A DNA stretch of 64,000 nucleotides from Alphaproteobacteria bacterium (GCA_025934695.1 JAICWS010000001.1:1451934-1515933); one strand, 5' to 3'. Numbered from the stretch's first letter, positions 37,821 through 46,576 are shown. Numbers and translations: made by a program. The notes: generated by a model not told the origin, from the letters alone.

Positions 37821-38600
37821 TCAGATGAAGCGCTTGAAAGACTTGAATAAATCGCCGACATGGTAATGGGCGGGAGCCGCTTGTTGCGCACGGATCCGTC
37901 GGACGTCGGCGAAATTGACCGGCATCAGCGTATCACTGCCCAAGCCCTTGATATAGCCGATCATCTGGCGAAGCAGCTGCGAGTCGATTTCAAATTCACG
38001 CTGCTGGGGGCTTTTTTCCTTCACCACGCCGTGCAGCATGATGGTGAGCCAGGCCTTTTCGGCGACCGCCTTGTCCACGAGGGCCTTGATCTCGTCGAAG
38101 GTCGTGTCGTTCTTGAGGCCGTAGGAATAGACGAGCTTGCCGTCGGACGGGGTTTCGACCGGCGTGAATTTCTTGTCCTTGATGCGCACCATGTCATAGT
38201 GCTTTTCGGCCGCAGTAATCACGCGTTCGTCGGCCTGCGAGAAGGGCACGCAGAAGGTCGTCACATTGCGGCCCGCCATGGCCTGTATCGCGTCCTTGCT
38301 GTCTTTCAATTCGTGTTCGAGGGCAGCGTCGTCGAGGCCGACCATGCGCTGGTGCGTATAGGAATGCGAGCAGATCTCAACCCCCTGCTCCGCCGCGGCC
38401 TTCACGTCGGCGGGTCGCATATAGCCCACCTTGCGCTCATCCAGCGCGCGCGACGCGATGATCGCGAAGCCCGCCTGCATGTTGAATTCGAGATGCAGGG
38501 GCAGCGCCAGGTCATAGTCGCTCTTGAACCCGTCATCGTAAATCAGGGTGATCAGCGCCTGGCCTTTGTAGCGGCTGGTATCTGCAGGTGTGATCGGCAT
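37821..38600 (-). CDS. polysaccharide deacetylase (NodB-fold)
   Basis: The 259-residue protein has ITLIYDDGFKSDYDLALPLH (catalytic and metal Asp pair) and EICSHSYTHQRM (metal His pair), with a later FCVPFSQAD loop and TIMLHGVV near residue 190, the usual NodB order. There is no signal peptide, so it would act in the cytosol or on lipid-linked sugars at the membrane. The substrate could be an N-acetylated polysaccharide. It lies upstream of the Crp/Fnr gene on the same strand, with a 94-base gap. Confidence 0.85.
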   Translation of the reverse strand: MPITPADTSRYKGQALITLIYDDGFKSDYDLALPLHLEFNMQAGFAIIASRALDERKVGYMRPADVKAAAEQGVEICSHSYTHQRMVGLDDAALEHELKDSKDAIQAMAGRNVTTFCVPFSQADERVITAAEKHYDMVRIKDKKFTPVETPSDGKLVYSYGLKNDTTFDEIKALVDKAVAEKAWLTIMLHGVVKEKSPQQREFEIDSQLLRQMIGYIKGLGSDTLMPVNFADVRRIRAQQAAPAHYHVGDLFKSFKRFI

Positions 38601-38718
38601 GGCTTGGTTTTCTATCCCTGTTTATAGATTTGACATAATACTATAAGGGTGGAAGCAGAGTCAAAGGGTATTTGGGAGGGTCGCCCACATATTTTGCCCT
38701 ATGGATCAAAAAGTTAAT

Positions 38719-38816
38719 CCACCCCGACGAAAGTCGGGGTCCAGTTCGTCAACTTCTATCTCATAAATTTCGAGGTAGAGAGTTTATAAACTGGACCCCG
38801 GCTTTCGCCGGGGTGG
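38719..38816. repeat. intergenic inverted-repeat element (type B)
   Basis: Near-perfect inverted arms of about 28 bases each contain ACCCCGACGAAAGTCGGGGT on the left and ACCCCGGCTTTCGCCGGGGT on the right. The arms extend through CCAGTT/AACTGG around a roughly 42-bp AT-richer spacer. The arm core matches the leuC-leuD element; the spacers differ. It lies between a leftward deacetylase and a rightward aldo/keto reductase gene. Confidence 0.8.
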
Positions 38817-38874
38817 GAATATGGGGAGGATTGATCTACCCTTCAGACATTCAACTCTTCACAAGGAGTCCTTC

Positions 38875-39828
38875 ATGCAATACCGCAAGCTTGGCGACAG
38901 CGGCCTGAACGTCTCGGAAATTTCCCTCGGCTCGTGGCTGACCTATGGCGGCGGCGTGGAGAAGAAGACCGCGATTTCCTGCGTGCGCACCGCGCTCGAC
39001 ATCGGCATCAACTTCATCGACACGGCGAACATCTATGGCCGCGGCGCGGCGGAGATGCTGCTGGGCGAGGCGCTTGCGGGCGTGAAGCGTGATTCCTACA
39101 TTCTCGCCACCAAGCTATTTTTCCCGATGACGCAGCAGGACCAGGGCCTGTCGCGCGCGCAGGTGAAGAAGCAGCTCGACAATTCGCTGCAGCGGCTCAA
39201 GACCGATTACGTCGACCTTTATCAATGCCACCGCTATGATGTGCGCACGCCGCTCGAGGAAACCATGGAAGCGCTGACCGAGGCCGTCAAATCCGGCAAG
39301 GTGAAATACATCGGCTTCAGCGAATGGCCGGCCGACAAGATCAAGGCGGCCGCCGCCATTCCGAACGTGGCGAAATTCATTTCCAGCCAGCCGCAGTATT
39401 CGATGCTGTGGCGCGCGCCGGAAGCTGAAGTCATTCCATACTGCGCGAAGCACGGTATTTCGCAGATCGTCTGGTCGCCGCTCGCGCAGGGCGTGCTGAC
39501 CGGAAAATACAAGCCGGGCGCGCAGCCGCCGCAGGATTCGCGCGCCGCCAACAACGACATGAACGGTTTTATGGGCGGCCCGCTGATGTCGGATACGGTG
39601 CTGAAAGCCGTTCAGGATCTCGGGCCCATTGCGAAGGAAGCGGGGCTGTCGATCGCGCAGCTGGCGCTCGCCTGGGTCTTGCGCGAGCCCAACGTGGCTT
39701 CCGCCATCACCGGCGCAAGCCGTCCTGAACAGGTGAAGGAAAACGCGGCGGCCTCGGGCCACAGGCTGTCGAAAGACATTCTCGCCCGCATCGACCGCGT
39801 GTTGCAACCGGCACTGGCCGCGGCCTGA
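38875..39828 (+). CDS. aldo/keto reductase
   Basis: This is an NADPH-dependent oxidoreductase with a TIM-barrel fold. The 317-residue protein begins MQYRKLGDSGLNVSEISLGSW and has the catalytic Asp and Tyr in FIDTANIYGRGAAEMLLGEAL, Lys in ILATKLFF and His in LYQCHRYD. WSPLAQGVLTGKY and the C-terminal AITGASRPEQVKEN form the cofactor loop. It resembles the potassium-channel beta-subunit-like branch. ATG 38875 has an AAGGAG site. Substrate unknown. Confidence 0.93.
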   Translation: MQYRKLGDSGLNVSEISLGSWLTYGGGVEKKTAISCVRTALDIGINFIDTANIYGRGAAEMLLGEALAGVKRDSYILATKLFFPMTQQDQGLSRAQVKKQLDNSLQRLKTDYVDLYQCHRYDVRTPLEETMEALTEAVKSGKVKYIGFSEWPADKIKAAAAIPNVAKFISSQPQYSMLWRAPEAEVIPYCAKHGISQIVWSPLAQGVLTGKYKPGAQPPQDSRAANNDMNGFMGGPLMSDTVLKAVQDLGPIAKEAGLSIAQLALAWVLREPNVASAITGASRPEQVKENAAASGHRLSKDILARIDRVLQPALAAA

Positions 39829-39837
39829 CGGAGAGGC

Positions 39838-40221
39838 TTATTCCTCCGGCTGCTCGCCGGCGGGCGGGGCAACGAACGAAAAACCCTGGCGTCGCGGTGC
39901 CGGTGCCGGTGCGGCGGTCACGCCGCAGACAGCGGGAGTTTCCCGGACCATGTCCGAGGCGATCGAATTCATCTGGTCGCGCATGAACTCCAGCCGGTCC
40001 CGCGTGGCCCGATCCCCGGAATCGCGGATCATCGCATCGATATCCTGCGTCATCGTCGTCATGTTGTTATGCATCTGGTTCATGCTGCTGGCCTGCGGGC
40101 AGGTCGATAGATTGACCGGCGGGGCCGCCACGACCGGAAAGGGCTGATAGTTCTGGGCCATCGCCGGGAGCGGCAGGCCCATCACGGCGACAAGCGCGAG
40201 TGTTTTGACGAAGCTCTTCAT
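39838..40221 (-). CDS. small secreted helical protein, 127 aa
   Basis: A signal peptide (MKSFVKTLALVAVMGLPLPAMA) is followed by a short Pro-rich part and one long Met/Asp-rich helix (NQMHNNMTTMTQDIDAMIRD). The C-terminal tail is Pro/Ala-rich. Two cysteines (near 42 and 99) could form a disulfide in the periplasm. An AGGAGG site precedes ATG 40221. It is divergent from the DUF6176 gene, and the intergenic region holds an FNR-type site. Family unknown. Confidence 0.75.
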   Translation of the reverse strand: MKSFVKTLALVAVMGLPLPAMAQNYQPFPVVAAPPVNLSTCPQASSMNQMHNNMTTMTQDIDAMIRDSGDRATRDRLEFMRDQMNSIASDMVRETPAVCGVTAAPAPAPRRQGFSFVAPPAGEQPEE

Positions 40222-40301
40222 TTTCCGGCCTCCTGTGCCTGGACGGGGAAAAGATTGCAGTACGGCACCGCACCAATGGACGGCGGGACTTTTGGTTCAT
40301 C

Positions 40302-40315
40302 TTGATTTACGTCAA
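40302..40315. promoter_or_regulatory. FNR-type palindrome between a secreted protein gene and the DUF6176 gene
   Basis: TTGATTTACGTCAA (TTGAT-N4-GTCAA) lies in the 116-bp divergent region, 80 bases from the leftward start and 22 bases before the rightward ATG. It could activate the leftward promoter or repress the rightward one. Confidence 0.55.
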
Positions 40316-40337
40316 AGCCGGGTGCATAACCTGTCAC

Positions 40338-40649
40338 ATGCAAAATGTTCTCATGAAAGTCAGGCTCAAGCCTGGCAAGCTGCCGAAATTCCGCGAATAT
40401 ATGGCCGAGTTCGAACGCCGCCGCCCCGAATGCGAGGCCAGTCTTGCCGAAGAAGGCACCGCGCACGAGCTGTTCTTCATTGAAGGGGAAACCGTCTATG
40501 TCTACAAGCGCATCTTCGACCTGAAAGACACGCGCGCGAAGCAGAAGGCATCGTCCCTGCCCATCTATGACGTCATGCGCCGGATGATGGCGGAGACGTT
40601 CGATGGCGTGGAAGAGCTCTTTTCCGAACTGGAGTTCGGCAAAGGCTAA
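40338..40649 (+). CDS. DUF6176 family protein
   Basis: The 103-residue protein shows KVRLKPGKLPKFREYMAEF, ECEASLAEEGTAHELFFIEG and TVYVYKRIFDLK, a small alpha/beta fold of the dimeric ferredoxin-like kind typical of DUF6176. I chose ATG 40338; a TTG frame from 40302 would start within the FNR-type site. ATG 40353 is a further alternative. Function unknown. Confidence 0.78.
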   Translation: MQNVLMKVRLKPGKLPKFREYMAEFERRRPECEASLAEEGTAHELFFIEGETVYVYKRIFDLKDTRAKQKASSLPIYDVMRRMMAETFDGVEELFSELEFGKG

Positions 40650-40688
40650 AATCACCCGATCTTGCGCTTTTGTTGCCGGCTGTCGCCG

Positions 40689-41105
40689 TTACAGGCACAT
40701 CATATGGCTGATTTTATCGCGCAGTTCCTGCTCGTCCAGATAGGCCAGATCTTCATCGATCTGCGCCATCATGCGTGCCTGCACGGTGTCGGCAAGGCCC
40801 TCACGGATGCGCGGCAGCATCTGCGCCGCGCCCACCAGAACGAAACGGTCGAAAGCATCGCCTTCCGCGAAATCGCCGAGCCAGCCGGCGATATCGCGTA
40901 CGAAATCATCGACGGGCGGTCGGCCCTGGTACGAAGCCTCGGGCCCCGTGTTGCGGATCTGGTCGACGAGGCGGATGTCGCCCTTCTCGTCCTTGCGGTA
41001 AATTCGCGCCCGCCGCGCGTCCGCCAGCAACAGCCAGATGCGGGGCAGCGCCTCGTCGGCTTTGTTGCGTCCCCGGCATTGCTTTTCGCATGTTCCAATG
41101 TTCAT
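40689..41105 (-). CDS. host-attachment-family protein
   Basis: The 138-residue protein matches the 'protein required for attachment to host cells' family. It has RIWLLLADARRARIYRKDEK, DFVRDIAGWLGDFAEGDAFD, RFVLVGAAQMLPRIREGL and a helical C-terminus. The fold resembles archaeal release-factor-like baeRF domains; the name comes from early plant-symbiont work and may mislead. ATG 41105 has a GGGGA site; an apparent longer frame would cover the upstream FNR-type site. Confidence 0.82.
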   Translation of the reverse strand: MNIGTCEKQCRGRNKADEALPRIWLLLADARRARIYRKDEKGDIRLVDQIRNTGPEASYQGRPPVDDFVRDIAGWLGDFAEGDAFDRFVLVGAAQMLPRIREGLADTVQARMMAQIDEDLAYLDEQELRDKISHMMCL

Positions 41106-41176
41106 AAAATGAATCCCCGCTGAAAATGATTGCGTTCCGTATACCTTCATGACATCACGGACGGCGGGGACGATAA

Positions 41177-41190
41177 TTGACAAAAGTCAA
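41177..41190. promoter_or_regulatory. FNR-type palindrome upstream of the host-attachment-family gene
   Basis: TTGACAAAAGTCAA is a perfect TTGAC-N4-GTCAA palindrome, 71 bases upstream of the leftward start at 41105. This is a plausible class II or class I distance for activation. Confidence 0.6.
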
Positions 41191-41216
41191 GAAATCGGAG
41201 ACAGGACAACCTTGGG

Positions 41217-42311
41217 TTACTTTTCAACGGTTTCCATCGCGTAAGGCGCGAGTTCCCGGAGGTAATCCTCCAGGCTCACCAAGCCCAGGCACGGATAAGC
41301 GCCGGGGGCGGGGCCCGCGCCACCCGCGAGCCGCGACGCCAGCACGATCGCGGGCACACAGGGGATCTGCGGCCCGTCACCGTTCCGGGCCATGATGAAC
41401 CAGCGCCGCTCGCGCCGGCTCCCGTCTACGCCTGTGCCGCGGATAATGACGTGCATGCCGCCCGCGTCGCCGCCGAAACGGTCGAACCAGCGGCTGGCCC
41501 GCAACAGGAACGCCGCGTGGCGCGGCAGGTCAAGCGGCAGCCCGAGCCGGACAAGCAGGCTGAGCGCGAAGATGCCCAGATGCAGGAGACCGCTTTCCAT
41601 TCCCGCCGAAAAGCGGATGGTGCCGATGCCATAGCGCGCCGGGAAGAGATCGAGGTCGGGAATGTCGCAGTTCGCCATCCAGCGCTGGCCCAATCCCGGA
41701 TATTCCTGCCGGTACAAATCCCCCCAGCCGTAACGCGGGTGCGCATCGCCCGCCATGGCTTTCAGCGGCTTGCCGACATAGGTGAGGATGCCCTGCGTCG
41801 TGGCAAGGCCGCGCTCGGCCTTCGCCCCCGGCGAGATGCCGTAGACAAGCGCATCAATGGATGAAAACTCCCCGCGATAGCGTTCCACCACCGCCGAAGA
41901 TAAACCGGGCACGGTGCTGGCGCCGCTGATGACGCTGACCTCCGCAGCTTTCGCAACTTCATCGAGGCGCGTGATGCCGATGACGAAATCGCGCCCGTCG
42001 GCAAGGTCGATGTAATGAACCTTCTGCCGGATGCAGGCTTCCGCAACGGCGTAATTTTTGCCCTGGAATGGGCCGCAGGTATTAACGACAACGCCGGGTT
42101 TGAGCGCCAGAAGCCGGCTCTCCAGCTCCTTTTCAACATCGAAAGCCGCGCTTGTGGCGACGCCGCCCTGCGTCCGCAGCCGCGCCGCCAGTTCTTCCGC
42201 CTTATTTGCATCGCGCCCGGCGATGATAATAGGCACGCCATGCCGCGCGAGGCCCGCCGCGATGCGCTTGCCGAAGTTGCCGTAGCCGCCCAGGATCAGC
42301 ACATCATGCAC
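41217..42311 (-). CDS. saccharopine dehydrogenase-like NAD(P)-binding protein
   Basis: The 364-residue protein has a Rossmann start VLILGGYGNFGKRIAAGLAR, then VVNTCGPFQGKNYAVAEACI and YIDLADGRDFV, as in the saccharopine dehydrogenase/trans-acting enoyl reductase family. The C-terminal half has one hydrophobic stretch (LLHLGIFALSLLVRLGLPL). I chose GTG 42311, which overlaps the stop of the DUF4166 gene by 8 bases with AGG upstream; ATG 42344 would add 11 residues. In some bacteria the two domains are fused, which suggests they act together. Substrate unknown. Confidence 0.82.
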   Translation of the reverse strand: MHDVLILGGYGNFGKRIAAGLARHGVPIIIAGRDANKAEELAARLRTQGGVATSAAFDVEKELESRLLALKPGVVVNTCGPFQGKNYAVAEACIRQKVHYIDLADGRDFVIGITRLDEVAKAAEVSVISGASTVPGLSSAVVERYRGEFSSIDALVYGISPGAKAERGLATTQGILTYVGKPLKAMAGDAHPRYGWGDLYRQEYPGLGQRWMANCDIPDLDLFPARYGIGTIRFSAGMESGLLHLGIFALSLLVRLGLPLDLPRHAAFLLRASRWFDRFGGDAGGMHVIIRGTGVDGSRRERRWFIMARNGDGPQIPCVPAIVLASRLAGGAGPAPGAYPCLGLVSLEDYLRELAPYAMETVEK

Positions 42312-42915
42312 AGGACACCTCGGCGATGCGGAAGGTGCCTTCATAGCGATAATTCTCGCCGAACAGCGGATGGGTGACGCTCATCCACATCCTGAACGTA
42401 TTTTCATCCACCGCCTCTTCCTCCGCCGCGCCCTTTCCCAAAAACAAGGCGAGCGGAAGCGGAATAAGCTTGCCGCCGATGCGGCACACATAGCCGCGAT
42501 GTTCCAGGATCACGCGGTTGCCTTCGGCGCGGTAGATGCAGCGCCAGCCGATGCCGCAGCGCATGAATTCGACGAGCTCCCCGTCGCCGATGGGTTCGAC
42601 TCGCGAATGGAAGCGGAAGGTCGGCTTGCCTGGCAAGCGGAACAGCCGGTCGAAATGAAAGCAGTTTTTCCCGCGCCCGCAGTAAAAGGCGACCGTCACC
42701 GCGACATTTTCGGCGTTATAGGGCACGAGGGCGCCCAGCAGCTTCAGCAGCGGCGCGGCCAGGCGGATCATCCGGCTGCAACGGATATTCAGTGTGCCCT
42801 CGACGGTGACGCGGTCGTCGCTGTCGGGCCGGATCGCGTAATGCTTTTGCATAACCGGCGGCAGCCGGGTCCACGGAATTCCAAAAATGCCTTCGAAGAT
42901 CGGCGCCTGCGGCAT
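42304..42915 (-). CDS. DUF4166 domain protein
   Basis: The 203-residue protein has IFGIPWTRLPPVMQKHYAIR, an early part of the DUF4166 signature, and later NCFHFDRLFRLPGKPTFRFH, HSRVEPIGDGELVEFMRCGIG and a C-terminal VTHPLFGENYRYEGTFRI. DUF4166 is often next to or fused with a saccharopine dehydrogenase-like domain, as here. The longer TTG frame from 42939 lacks support. It is divergent from the DUF2269 gene, with 38 bases between. Confidence 0.88.
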   Translation of the reverse strand: MPQAPIFEGIFGIPWTRLPPVMQKHYAIRPDSDDRVTVEGTLNIRCSRMIRLAAPLLKLLGALVPYNAENVAVTVAFYCGRGKNCFHFDRLFRLPGKPTFRFHSRVEPIGDGELVEFMRCGIGWRCIYRAEGNRVILEHRGYVCRIGGKLIPLPLALFLGKGAAEEEAVDENTFRMWMSVTHPLFGENYRYEGTFRIAEVSCA

Positions 42916-42953
42916 GGACAATTGTTCCAAACAAGTCAAAATCAGCTTAAGTG

Positions 42954-43418
42954 ATGGATTACCTCATCGTCAAATGGCTGCATGTTTTAAGCTCGACCAT
43001 CCTGTTCGGCACAGGGGTGGGGAGCGCCTTCTATATGTTTATGGCGAACCGGGGCAAAAGTCCGGCGGATATCCATTTTGCCGCGCGCCATGTCGTGCTC
43101 GCCGACTGGATCTTCACGACCCCCGCCGTCATCTTCCAGCTGTTCAGCGGCATGTACCTGATGCAGCTGTCCGGCCACAAAATGTCTGAACAATGGATCA
43201 TGTCGGCGCTCGCGCTCTATGGTTTCGCGGGCGCCTGCTGGATCCCCGTCGTCTGGATGCAGATCAAAATGCGCGACATGGCGGCGGAAGCAGTCGCGAC
43301 GGGCACTGCGCTCCCTTTGCGCTACTGGGCCTATGACCGCTGGTGGATCGTGCTGGGCTCGCTCGCCTTCCCTGCCGTGGCGATTATTTTCTGGCTCATG
43401 ATCGCGAAACCAGTTTGA
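42954..43418 (+). CDS. DUF2269 integral membrane protein
   Basis: The 154-residue protein has four hydrophobic segments. Signatures: DYLIVKWLHVLSSTILFGTG with the conserved His, HFAARHVVLADWIFTTPAV, and WIPVVWMQIKMRDMA. DUF2269 members are inner-membrane proteins whose conserved histidines suggest heme or redox binding (inference). ATG 42954 and GTG 42951 are both possible. The flavoprotein gene follows 5 bases later. Confidence 0.88.
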   Translation: MDYLIVKWLHVLSSTILFGTGVGSAFYMFMANRGKSPADIHFAARHVVLADWIFTTPAVIFQLFSGMYLMQLSGHKMSEQWIMSALALYGFAGACWIPVVWMQIKMRDMAAEAVATGTALPLRYWAYDRWWIVLGSLAFPAVAIIFWLMIAKPV

Positions 43419-43423
43419 GCAGC

Positions 43424-44647
43424 ATGTCATCCGAAAAACAAATCGTGATCGTTGGCGGCGGCCCCGCGGGGCTGATGGCGGCGGAAAAACTTTCGGAAGC
43501 CGGATTTTCGGTCACCGTGTTCGAAAAGAAACCGTCGTTGGGCCGCAAGCTGCTGATGGCCGGGCGCGGCGGATTGAACCTGACGCATTCGGAAAACATC
43601 GACCTCTTCCTGACACGCTATGGCAGCGCCGCCGAAAAATTGGCGCCCGCCATTCGCGCCTTCCCGCCAGCCGAGCTGCGCCAATGGTGCGAATCGCTGG
43701 GCGAGGAAACTTTCATCGGCTCCAGCGGGCGCGTCTTCCCGAAGAGCTTCAAGGCCTCGCCGCTGCTGCGGGCCTGGCAGGCGCGTCTTGTGGAGAGCGG
43801 CGTGCGCTTCATGCCCCAGCATGAATGGACAGGCTGGAATGACGATGGCGATCCGTTATTCCGCGATGCCGCCGGCAAGGTAGCGCCGGTTCCTGCCGCC
43901 GCGGTGCTGCTGGCGCTCGGCGGCGCGTCGTGGCCGCGCCTCGGCTCGGATGGAAGCTGGGTCGATATCCTGAAACGCAAGGGTGTAGGAGTATCGCCAT
44001 TGCGGCCTGCCAACTGCGGCTTTGCCGTCGCCTGGACGGACATTTTCAAACATAAGTTCGCGGGCGAGCCGCTGAAGCCGCTCACCTTGTCGTTCGGCGG
44101 CGCCACCGTACCGGGCGAGGCTATGATCACCGAGCGCGGCATCGAAGGCGGCGCGATTTACGCGCTGTCCGCCGCATTGCGCGAGGCGATTGCTGCGCAG
44201 GGCCATGCGGTGCTGACGCTCGACCTGCGGCCCGGCGTGAAAGAACCGGATCTCGCGCGCCGCCTGAATGTGCCGCGGCAGGGAAAATCCTTTTCGAATT
44301 ACCTGCGCGTCATGGCGGGCCTGTCGCCCGCCGCCATCAGCCTGTTGCGCGAGGCCGACCGGGATTGCGACAAGCTGCCGGCGGAAAAACTGGCCGCACT
44401 TATCAAGGCCCTGCCCCTGCGGCTCGACGCGCCCTTTGCCATCGACCGCGCGATTTCCAGCGCGGGCGGCATTGCGCTCGATGCGGTGGATGAGCACTAT
44501 ATGCTCAAGGCCCTGCCGGGCGTCTTCGTGGCCGGCGAGATGCTGGATTGGGAAGCGCCCACCGGCGGCTATCTGCTGCAGGCCTGCTTCAGCACCGCCG
44601 TCGCGGCAGCAAAGGGCATGATCCGCTTCACTTCAGATAAGGCATAA
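43424..44647 (+). CDS. FAD-dependent flavoprotein, HI0933/TIGR03862-like
   Basis: The 407-residue protein has a dinucleotide-binding start IVIVGGGPAGLMAAEKLSEA. GRKLLMAGRGGLNLTHSE is the hallmark of the HI0933-like family, and the C-terminus GVFVAGEMLDWEAPTGGYLL closes the FAD domain. Substrate unknown. It follows DUF2269 closely and may be cotranscribed. Its 3' end overlaps the convergent hydrolase gene by 20 bases. Confidence 0.92.
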   Translation: MSSEKQIVIVGGGPAGLMAAEKLSEAGFSVTVFEKKPSLGRKLLMAGRGGLNLTHSENIDLFLTRYGSAAEKLAPAIRAFPPAELRQWCESLGEETFIGSSGRVFPKSFKASPLLRAWQARLVESGVRFMPQHEWTGWNDDGDPLFRDAAGKVAPVPAAAVLLALGGASWPRLGSDGSWVDILKRKGVGVSPLRPANCGFAVAWTDIFKHKFAGEPLKPLTLSFGGATVPGEAMITERGIEGGAIYALSAALREAIAAQGHAVLTLDLRPGVKEPDLARRLNVPRQGKSFSNYLRVMAGLSPAAISLLREADRDCDKLPAEKLAALIKALPLRLDAPFAIDRAISSAGGIALDAVDEHYMLKALPGVFVAGEMLDWEAPTGGYLLQACFSTAVAAAKGMIRFTSDKA

Positions 44648-45506
44648 GCGCGGCGCGGATTTTCGGCCAGGCATCCGATTGCGGGTCGATCAGGTCGATG
44701 TGCGACGCGCCGCCGATATCGAGAACCTCGACCTTGTCCCCCGCTTTCCTGGCGGCTTCGGCGTAATGGTCGCCGAATTCCTGCGGCACGATGTCGTCAT
44801 CGGTGCCTGTCACGATTAGCTGCGGCACATGCAATGGCAGCAGCTCGGCGGGTGACGTATCCGCGTAGGAATCCTTTCCGTCATCGCTGATCAGAGCATC
44901 GATGGTTTCCGCGGCATTGCAGGCCGGCCCGTCATAGCGGAAGGAACGAAGATCGACGACGCCCGCGAGCGATACGGCAGCCTTCACCGTCAGCGGATGG
45001 GGGCGGTAAAGCAGGCTGTGCTTGTCCAGATGCCCGCGCGCCGCCGCCCAGAGCGCCAGCTGACCGCCCGCCGAATGCCCCATCACAACGGTGCGCGACA
45101 GGTCGAGATTATATTTCTTCGCGATGCGCGGCAGGTAATCGACGCCCTGCGCCACATCGAGGAAAGTGCCGGGATAGCCAGCGCCTTCCGCGCCGAGGCT
45201 GCGGTATTCGACGTTCCACACCGCAATGCCGTGATCGCGCAGGTCCGCCGCGATATGGGCCATCAAACCGAAGCCGGGAATGGACGCCTGCCAGCAGCCG
45301 CCATGCAGCAGGATAACGACGGCGTGTTTTCCCTTATTGGCGGGAAGCCACAGCTCGGCAAACTGCTCGGGCGCTGCGCCATAGGTGAAACGCTGTGTCG
45401 CCGCGGGTCGCGGACGGTTCAGCAGTTCCTCCCAGCTGGCGGCCATCGCGGCGGGCGCACAAACCACCACAGCGAGCAGGCAAAGAATGGAAATCCACCG
45501 AACCAT
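44628..45506 (-). CDS. secreted alpha/beta hydrolase (esterase/kynurenine-formamidase-like)
   Basis: ATG 45506 opens a signal peptide (ISILCLLAVVVCAPAAMAAS). The 292-residue protein has the oxyanion motif VILLHGGCWQAS, the nucleophile Ser in VVMGHSAGGQLALWAA, Asp in TGTDDDIVP and His in GGASHIDLID, a complete catalytic triad. The HGGxW motif is typical of the kynurenine formamidase and related esterase branch. Periplasmic location makes an esterase more likely than tryptophan catabolism. Confidence 0.88.
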   Translation of the reverse strand: MVRWISILCLLAVVVCAPAAMAASWEELLNRPRPAATQRFTYGAAPEQFAELWLPANKGKHAVVILLHGGCWQASIPGFGLMAHIAADLRDHGIAVWNVEYRSLGAEGAGYPGTFLDVAQGVDYLPRIAKKYNLDLSRTVVMGHSAGGQLALWAAARGHLDKHSLLYRPHPLTVKAAVSLAGVVDLRSFRYDGPACNAAETIDALISDDGKDSYADTSPAELLPLHVPQLIVTGTDDDIVPQEFGDHYAEAARKAGDKVEVLDIGGASHIDLIDPQSDAWPKIRAALMPYLK

Positions 45507-45598
45507 GCATCCATTATCCCACAAATACAGTGGCTTATCTCGCCTTTCTTGACGGTGATATGGAAAGGGCGTAATCTGCGCCGCATCAGGAGAACAAT

Positions 45599-46576
45599 AT
45601 GTCGATCAAAGTTGCGTTCAGGAAGGCACGGTCCTCCCTCAAGGTGATGAGCATCAGCCTCGCCGGAAGTTTTGCGCTGCTGGGACAGGAAGCCGAAGCG
45701 CAGACCGCGCCGCAGCCCGCACCTCCGCCCGCCGCCAGCGGCCTGAACGACAAGATATCGGATATCTTCAACCATTCCGAAGTCACCTCGACCGGCTGGT
45801 CGCTGCCCCTGGCGTCGCTGAATGCCAGCGGCTCGACCTCGGTGCGCGTCGAAGTCGGCTATGCCGATGCGACGCCCGGTATTTATCTGCGCCAGCGGCT
45901 GTCCGATGGCGGCAACCTCGACGCCGGCTTCATGAATTTCTCGCAGAATATCTTTCCGCCCGGCGACACGCTGTCGTTCAACAGCAAGGGCGATCTTTAC
46001 AGCAACGGCGAACAGACGGGCGACCAGCTCGGCCTGCGCTACAACAACAAGATAGCCTTGAGCCCCACATCGTCGTTCGAATATTCGGCCTTCACCGGCT
46101 GGGCGGTGAATGGCGGCGGGCTTTCCTCTGGCGTGAATGCCGATTACCGCAAGAATCTCGGCCAGTGGAACCTGCTGGCGGGCGGCGGCGTGTCGTGGCT
46201 GGGCGAGCGCGGCGTCACGACCTTCAACGGCATCGCCGCGGTGGACCGGCATTTCACTTACAGCAGCCTGCCCGACGGCAAGCTGACCATGGGCCTGCTG
46301 CTCAAAGACGAAATCGGGCATAACGGCATTTCCAGGGCGACGGCCTTCGCCGAATACCAGTCGCACCTTGTGAATGGCGATAGCTGGATGCGCCATGTTT
46401 CCGGGCTGTTCAGCGCCTATGCGGGAACGCAAAGCTATGGCGGCAAGGCGGGGCTTCTCTACAGTCCCGGCACCGTCGGCAAAAAGGATTTCGGCGTCAG
46501 CTTCGGCCCCACCATCGGCTGGGACAGCCGCGAACGCGGCCCGCAATTCAATCTCGAGCTCCGCGCGGGTTTTTGA
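45599..46576 (+). CDS. predicted outer-membrane beta-barrel protein, 325 aa
   Basis: A long signal region (SLKVMSISLAGSFALLGQEAEA) and a short Pro/Ala stretch precede many alternating, aromatic-ended strands (SVRVEVGYADATPGIYLRQR, AFTGWAVNGGGLSSGVNADY, LLAGGGVSWLGERG). The final residues NLELRAGF end in Phe, the usual insertion signal for the Bam machinery. No family recognised. AGGAG precedes the ATG at 45599. Its 3' end overlaps the convergent gene by 29 bases. Confidence 0.75.
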   Translation: MSIKVAFRKARSSLKVMSISLAGSFALLGQEAEAQTAPQPAPPPAASGLNDKISDIFNHSEVTSTGWSLPLASLNASGSTSVRVEVGYADATPGIYLRQRLSDGGNLDAGFMNFSQNIFPPGDTLSFNSKGDLYSNGEQTGDQLGLRYNNKIALSPTSSFEYSAFTGWAVNGGGLSSGVNADYRKNLGQWNLLAGGGVSWLGERGVTTFNGIAAVDRHFTYSSLPDGKLTMGLLLKDEIGHNGISRATAFAEYQSHLVNGDSWMRHVSGLFSAYAGTQSYGGKAGLLYSPGTVGKKDFGVSFGPTIGWDSRERGPQFNLELRAGF

